NCBI GenBank assembly: GCA_902496945.1
Contig: CABVDE010000009.1
Coordinates: forward strand, 1-52,510
Source: an uncultured Collinsella sp.
Lineage (GTDB): Bacteria > Actinomycetota > Coriobacteriia > Coriobacteriales > Coriobacteriaceae
Direction: 5' to 3'
DNA: 52,510 nucleotides
The notes beneath the pieces are model-generated. The model did not search any database and was not told the origin of the DNA. It saw only the letters and a list, made by a program, of their open reading frames with translations. The translations under genes and the position numbers were made by a program. Shown in pieces: positions 48,437 to 52,510 of the stretch (its first letter is position 1; each line of letters begins with the position of its first letter).

Positions 48437-49600
48437 TTAATACAGGCCTGCCTCGCGAATAGCCTCGACGGCCAAAGCGATCTGAACGGGCGGCAACACC
48501 AGCGCCATACGCACGTGTCCCTCGCCCGAAGGCCCAAAGCTTGCGCCCGGCGTCACCACAACGCCAGCCTTCTCCATGAGCTCCTCGCAAAACGCCATCG
48601 AGTCGGTGCGGCCGCCGGGAAGCTTGGCCCACACAAACATAGAACCGTGCGCATTGGGACGCTCCCAGCCCAGGTCCTCAAGACCGTCGCACAGGGCATC
48701 GCGACGCTCCTGGTACTTCAGGCGCTGCGCCTCGACCTCATCGCGCGGGCCGTTCAGGCAGGCGATGGCGGCCTTCTGGATTGGAAAGAACATGCCAAAG
48801 TCAATCTGGCTACGCAGCTTAGAAAATGCCAAGACCACGTCCTCGCGACCGACCAAAAAGCCGATGCGCGCGCCGGTGACGTTAAACGACTTGGAGAGCG
48901 AGAAGAACTCCACGCCCACCTCGAGCGCGCCGGGGTACTGCAAGAAGCTTCCACCCGGCTCGCCGTCGAACACGATGTCCGAGTACGCGTTGTCATGGAC
49001 GATGAGCAGATCGTGTTCGCGGGCGAAAGCGATAATCTCCTCGTAGACCTTGGGCGTGCCCACCGAGCCCACCGGGTTCGCAGGCAGCGACACGATCATA
49101 TACTTGGCGCGGTCGGCAACCTCGGGGTCGATACCCGCCACGTAGGGCAGATAGTTGTGCTCGGCGACCAGCGGGTAGTACTCGAGTTTGGCGTCGGCAA
49201 TCTTGGCCCCCGCTTCAAAGACCGGATAGCACGGATCGGGCACCAGGATGGTATCGCCCGGGTCGAGCAGCGCCAGGCCCAAGTGACCCACGCCCTCCTG
49301 CGTGCCGTTGCACGACTGAACCATGGACGGCGTGATGCCCGCCACACCAAAACGGCGCTCGTAGTAATCGCACACGGCCTGCTTGAGCTCGGGCAGATCG
49401 CGCAGAGCGTACTTCCACATCTCGGGGTCCTGGGCGGCCTGCGTGAGCGCCTCGACCACGTGATCGTACGGCTTAAAGTCGGGCGTACCCACGCTCATGT
49501 TATAAATAGTCTTGCCTTGGGCCTTAAGCGCAAGAAGCTTGTTATTGAGCGAGGCAAAAACCTCCGCGCCAAAGCGGTCGAGACGCTGCGATGCCTGCAT
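48437..49600 (-). CDS. PatA/LL-DAP-type class I aminotransferase
   Basis: A 387-residue fold-type I aminotransferase. Seen: MSVGTPDFKPYDHVVEALTQ, CNGTQEGVGHLGLALLDPGD, SLPANPVGSVG with the Asn, VHDNAYSDIVFDG with the Asp, and the Schiff-base Lys in EFFSLSKSFNVTGARIGFLVG. This pattern matches the LL-diaminopimelate/N-acetyl-DAP aminotransferase and MalY-like groups; specificity is uncertain. Since dapH is in the same region, N-acetyl-L,L-DAP aminotransferase is a reasonable guess, but general aromatic or alanine transaminase activity is possible. The start at 49600 has AAAGGTGG upstream; the frame extends 30 codons further without a site. Confidence 0.88.
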   Translation of the reverse strand: MQASQRLDRFGAEVFASLNNKLLALKAQGKTIYNMSVGTPDFKPYDHVVEALTQAAQDPEMWKYALRDLPELKQAVCDYYERRFGVAGITPSMVQSCNGTQEGVGHLGLALLDPGDTILVPDPCYPVFEAGAKIADAKLEYYPLVAEHNYLPYVAGIDPEVADRAKYMIVSLPANPVGSVGTPKVYEEIIAFAREHDLLIVHDNAYSDIVFDGEPGGSFLQYPGALEVGVEFFSLSKSFNVTGARIGFLVGREDVVLAFSKLRSQIDFGMFFPIQKAAIACLNGPRDEVEAQRLKYQERRDALCDGLEDLGWERPNAHGSMFVWAKLPGGRTDSMAFCEELMEKAGVVVTPGASFGPSGEGHVRMALVLPPVQIALAVEAIREAGLY

Positions 49601-49614
49601 GGTGCCACCTTTCA

Positions 49615-49650
49615 AAACAAAAAACGCGGCGCTCCGACAAGAGCGCCGCG
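49615..49650 (-). terminator. intrinsic terminator after the NAD+ synthetase
   Basis: CGCGGCGCTC (49625-49634) pairs perfectly with GAGCGCCGCG (49641-49650) and is followed by T6 on the minus strand. It ends 15 bp before the aminotransferase start, so the next gene needs a separate promoter or read-through. Confidence 0.88.
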
Positions 49651-49739
49651 CGATACGGGCCTTCAGATTGCAAAAGTGTAACGCTTGCAACCCCCGTTTT
49701 GGTTCAATTTAGCCAACCTTAGCCAATCGACCCGCGGTG

Positions 49740-51719
49740 TTAGTCAATCGGGCGCAGTGCATCGATCTGGGCGAGCCAGAGGCGGCTCGATGCATCGCTC
49801 GGCATGCGCCAGTCACCGCGCGGGCTGAGCGTGACCGAGCCCACCTTGGGACCGTCAGGCAGGCAACTGCGCTTAAACTGCTGGGCAAAGAAACGGCGGT
49901 AGAACGTACGCAGCCACGTGTGGATGGTCGCCTCGTCGTAGACGCCCTCAAAGCTCTTGAGCGCCATGCGGTAGATCTTGCCCGGTTCAAAGCCAAAACG
50001 CAGTAGGTAGTAGAGGAAGTAGTCGTGCAACTCATACGGACCCACCAGGTCCTCGGTCTTCTGAGCGATCTCGCCGTCGCCCGTCGGCGGCAGAAGCTCG
50101 GGCGACACCGGCGTGTCAAGAATGTCGAGCAGTGTGGTGGCAATGCGCCCGCCAAAGACATCGGCCGCATAGCGCACCAGATGGCGCACGAGCGTTTTGG
50201 GCACGCTCGCATTGACGGCATACATGCTCATGTGGTCACCGTTGTACGTGGCCCAGCCGAGTGCCAGCTCCGACAGGTCACCGGTGCCGATGACAAAGCC
50301 GCCGGCCTGGTTGGCCAGATCCATGAGAATCTGCGTGCGCTCACGCGCCTGGCTGTTCTCGTAGGTCACGTCTTGAACGGCCGGATCGTGCTCGATGTCC
50401 TTAAAATGCCGCTCCACAGCCGCATGGATCGAAACCTCGCGGAAGCTCACACCCAAGTCACGGGCGAGCGACTCGGCATTGGACTTGGTGCGGTGCGTAG
50501 TACCAAAGCCGGGCATGGACACGGCCGTGATACCGGTGCGCGGCAATCCCAGCGCATCGAAGGCGCGAACCGTCACGAGCAGCGCGAGCGTGGAATCAAG
50601 ACCGCCCGAAAGACCGATGACAGCAGCCTTGGTGCCCGTGTGGGCAAGACGGGTCTTGAGGCCAGCCGTCTGCAGGTCGAGGATGGTCTCGCAGCGCTCG
50701 GCCAGGTCACCGTGGTCGGCCGGGACGAAGGGTGCGCACGGGAAGACGCGGTCGATGTCGCAAGCGTTGCGCAGGATGGACTCTTCGGTGGGCGTTCCCT
50801 CAAACGAGAACTCGACGGTCACGGCCTCCGGCGCATCGTCCGAGCGCGTCCATGTCGTCGAGCGACGGCGCTCGGCAATCAAGCGGTCAAGATCGACGTC
50901 GGCGACGGCCATATCGCAGGTGAGGAGCTTAGTCGCGGCGAGCTTAGATCCGTTTTCGTAGATGAGGTTCTCGCCCGCAAAGACCATGTCGGTCGTAGAC
51001 TCGCCCTCACTCGCGTCTGCATAGGCATAGGCACAGTACAGACGCGCGCTCTGGTTGGATATGAGGCTGCGTCGGTAATCTGCCTTACCGATGATTTCGT
51101 CAGAAGCAGAGGGGTTGAGGATCACCGTCGCACCGGCAAGCGCCATCTCGGTCGAGGGGGGCGCCGGCACCCACAGGTCCTCACAGACCTCAACGCCAAG
51201 CACCATGTCCTCGGCGTCCTCGTCGCAGCAACGGTAGACAAGCCCCGAACCCAGCGGAACCGGACCCTGACCGGCAAATTCAACCCACACGGGATCCGCA
51301 GGCGCCGGAGCAAACCAACGGCGCTCGTAGAACTCGCCGTAGTTGGGCAGGTTCTTCTTGGCCGTGAGGCCCAAAAGCTCGCCCGCGCAGCACACGGCGG
51401 CGCAGTTGTAGATATTCTCGGCAACCGCAACGGGAAGACCGACGGTAAAGAGAATCGGCAGCTCACGAGTCTTGTCGAGGATACGCACCAGAGCAGCCTC
51501 GCAGGCATGCAGCAGCGTGCGGTTATGGAACAGGTCCGCCGCAGTATATCCGGTCAGATTAAGCTCGGGCAGTACCAACGCGCGAACGCCGCGCTCAGCA
51601 GCCTCGCGAACAGCCGACAACGCTACCTCGGCATTGCCCTCGACATCGGCTACGCGAATCCGCGGCGAAGCCGTCGCCACACGCAAAAAGCCATCAGACT
51701 GAGAAAGGTGAAGATCCAT
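49740..51719 (-). CDS. nadE: glutamine-dependent NAD+ synthetase
   Basis: NadE makes NAD+ from nicotinic acid adenine dinucleotide; this two-domain form takes ammonia from glutamine. The N-terminal nitrilase-like glutaminase has the Glu-Lys-Cys triad in LVLPELNLTGYTAADLF, AKKNLPNYGEFYERRWF and LGVEVCEDLWVP. The C-terminal synthetase has the P-loop GLSGGLDSTLALLV and GTGDLSELALGWATYNGD. The 659-residue length is normal. The start is set by GGGAG seven bases upstream; an ATG 36 bases earlier is less likely. Divergent from the last gene. Confidence 0.96.
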   Translation of the reverse strand: MDLHLSQSDGFLRVATASPRIRVADVEGNAEVALSAVREAAERGVRALVLPELNLTGYTAADLFHNRTLLHACEAALVRILDKTRELPILFTVGLPVAVAENIYNCAAVCCAGELLGLTAKKNLPNYGEFYERRWFAPAPADPVWVEFAGQGPVPLGSGLVYRCCDEDAEDMVLGVEVCEDLWVPAPPSTEMALAGATVILNPSASDEIIGKADYRRSLISNQSARLYCAYAYADASEGESTTDMVFAGENLIYENGSKLAATKLLTCDMAVADVDLDRLIAERRRSTTWTRSDDAPEAVTVEFSFEGTPTEESILRNACDIDRVFPCAPFVPADHGDLAERCETILDLQTAGLKTRLAHTGTKAAVIGLSGGLDSTLALLVTVRAFDALGLPRTGITAVSMPGFGTTHRTKSNAESLARDLGVSFREVSIHAAVERHFKDIEHDPAVQDVTYENSQARERTQILMDLANQAGGFVIGTGDLSELALGWATYNGDHMSMYAVNASVPKTLVRHLVRYAADVFGGRIATTLLDILDTPVSPELLPPTGDGEIAQKTEDLVGPYELHDYFLYYLLRFGFEPGKIYRMALKSFEGVYDEATIHTWLRTFYRRFFAQQFKRSCLPDGPKVGSVTLSPRGDWRMPSDASSRLWLAQIDALRPID

Positions 51720-51921
51720 GAGAATGCTCCCGTGCGTAAACGCCGTTCTAAACAATTAGCACGCCCTATTGTAGTTCAATCGCTGTGCTCGACCGCATCC
51801 CGCCATTTTATGAGCCCTTGATGAGTTGATGGTATCTGTTAAATGTCACGTACGATTCACATCTGGTGGGTACCCTGATGGCTACATAAAACGAAGCAGA
51901 TTTACACCGGGAGGACCCCGT
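51720..51921. promoter_or_regulatory. divergent promoter region
   Basis: The 200-bp gap between the divergent nadE and membrane-protein genes. TACATAAAAC near 51883 and GTTAAATGT near 51838 are possible -10 boxes on the plus strand. No operator was recognised. Confidence 0.35.
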
Positions 51922-52510
51922 ATGACGACTAAGTACACCGACGCGCCGCGCACACGCGTCATGACTCCCGCCGCACTGAACAACGGCGTTCACGAAAACC
52001 ATTCCATCGGCCAGACCATGGCCATTGCGCCCAAGAAAAAGCTCTTTGACGACATTTCCATTCCCCAGATTGTCGCCGGCGCCGCAGCTGCCGCCACGAG
52101 CGTAGCACTCGCTTCAAAGATTGGCATTGCCGGCTCAGTGATTGGCGCCGCCGTGAGCTCAGTCGTTACCGTCGTGTCCTCGCAGGTCTACCGCCACTTC
52201 ATCTCGGCTAGCGCCGAGGTCATCAAGGGCACACACGCCGCCGTCGACTATCCCGCCGGCGCCTATGAGCCCGTTGAGCTCGACGCCGACGAGCACCTAG
52301 ATGGCGCTGCGACCACACAGGAGATGCGTCAGGCTGCGGGGCGTGCAACCACGGCACGTGTCGCCCCCAACAGTCTGCGTGCCAAAGCCGCGGCAGAGCG
52401 CAGCCAGACACAAAAGAAGGTCGTTGTCTTCTCGATCGCCATTGCCGTCGTCGCAGTCATCCTTTGCGCCGGAGCCATCCTTATCACTACGGCCGGCGAG
52501 GGTTTGGGCG
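51922..52510 (+). CDS. membrane protein of unknown function, 3' end missing
   Basis: The frame is open to the right edge, about 196 residues seen. GGGAGGACC precedes the ATG. The N-terminal 45 residues are polar and basic (MTTKYTDAPRTRVMTPAALN, later APKKKLFDDI). A Gly/Ala/Ser-rich hydrophobic segment follows (VAGAAAAATSVALASKIGIA, GSVIGAAVSSVVTVVSS). A charged stretch of about 80 residues then leads to a hydrophobic helix (VVVFSIAIAVVAVILCAGAI). No catalytic motif is seen, and no family can be named. The likely topology is two membrane regions around a cytoplasmic loop. Confidence 0.7.
   Translation, partial: MTTKYTDAPRTRVMTPAALNNGVHENHSIGQTMAIAPKKKLFDDISIPQIVAGAAAAATSVALASKIGIAGSVIGAAVSSVVTVVSSQVYRHFISASAEVIKGTHAAVDYPAGAYEPVELDADEHLDGAATTQEMRQAAGRATTARVAPNSLRAKAAAERSQTQKKVVVFSIAIAVVAVILCAGAILITTAGEGLG

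Noticed and set aside
50025..51821. Long plus-strand frame opposite nadE
   Set aside because: The sense strand encodes a complete NAD+ synthetase with all motifs; the antisense product has none.
1..52510. tRNA, rRNA, CRISPR, prophage or IS elements
   Set aside because: No cloverleaf-like sequence with a TTCRANTY arm, no regularly spaced repeat array, and no transposase or phage gene was recognised by eye. A covariance-model search could still find a missed small RNA.

Overview
The window looks like a chromosomal segment of a Gram-positive, anaerobic, fermentative actinomycete of the class Coriobacteriia, most likely Collinsella or a close relative. This is inferred from gene content and from GC-rich coding DNA with AT-rich intergenic DNA; no rRNA is present to confirm it. 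Pointers are arginine deiminase, phosphotransacetylase with two acetate kinases, L-lactate dehydrogenase, an ECF transporter, a D-aspartate-ligase-like enzyme and a diaminopimelate/lysine operon. No tRNA, rRNA, CRISPR array, prophage or insertion sequence was recognised.

Layout. 1-3.3 kb: the first codons of a second arginine deiminase gene, a frameshifted aminotransferase and a complete arcA; the two arcA copies share promoter, leader and a 21-bp-period direct repeat. 3.6-10 kb: polyphosphate kinase with an acidic/basic C-terminal extension, a TrmA/RlmD-type RNA methyltransferase, a DJ-1-like protein, Maf and a P1-family peptidase. 10-12.6 kb: galactofuranose genes (UDP-galactopyranose mutase and a glycosyltransferase). 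12.6-16.7 kb: pta and two tandem ackA. 16.7-19 kb: an AT-richer MFS/LysR pair. 19-24.3 kb: HIT protein, exonuclease VII, YugP-like protease, RNase D, a lipid-kinase-like protein and a 30-residue membrane peptide. 24.5-26.4 kb: a membrane-anchored C69 dipeptidase. 26.4-30.6 kb: an ECF transporter operon (two S components, a fused double ATPase, EcfT) behind a short leader peptide with three consecutive Trp codons and an intrinsic terminator. 30.7-35 kb: racemase plus ATP-grasp ligase (probable D-Asp cross-bridge), a MOSC protein and a secreted PcsB-like protein. 35-38 kb: membrane Ser/Thr kinase, HTH protein and two small membrane proteins. 38-38.6 kb: HigBA with a frameshifted toxin. 38.7-44.1 kb: M20 peptidase and, divergently, a lysine-riboswitch-controlled operon with an in-frame lysA-dapA fusion, dapB and dapH. 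44.1-44.9 kb: RelBE-like locus whose toxin carries a stop codon. 44.9-52.5 kb: nucleoid-associated protein, DUF2974 hydrolase, L-lactate dehydrogenase, aminotransferase, NAD+ synthetase and a truncated membrane protein.

How the parts fit. Energy comes from arginine deimination and mixed-acid fermentation (Pta/AckA, Ldh). Several genes serve the wall: DAP/lysine synthesis by the acetylase branch (DapA, DapB, DapH, perhaps the M20 deacetylase and the PatA-like aminotransferase), D-Asp bridge formation, galactofuranose and PcsB-like remodelling. Amino-acid supply is under RNA control twice: a lysine riboswitch for synthesis and a tryptophan leader-peptide attenuator for a transporter.

The most notable signals are the Trp-codon leader in front of an ECF transporter, the LysA-DapA fusion, the shared 21-bp-period repeats at the two arcA promoters, and three long nested inverted repeats between convergent genes. 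Three genes are broken by single-base events (two frameshifts, one stop), so sequencing error should be excluded before these are called true pseudogenes.
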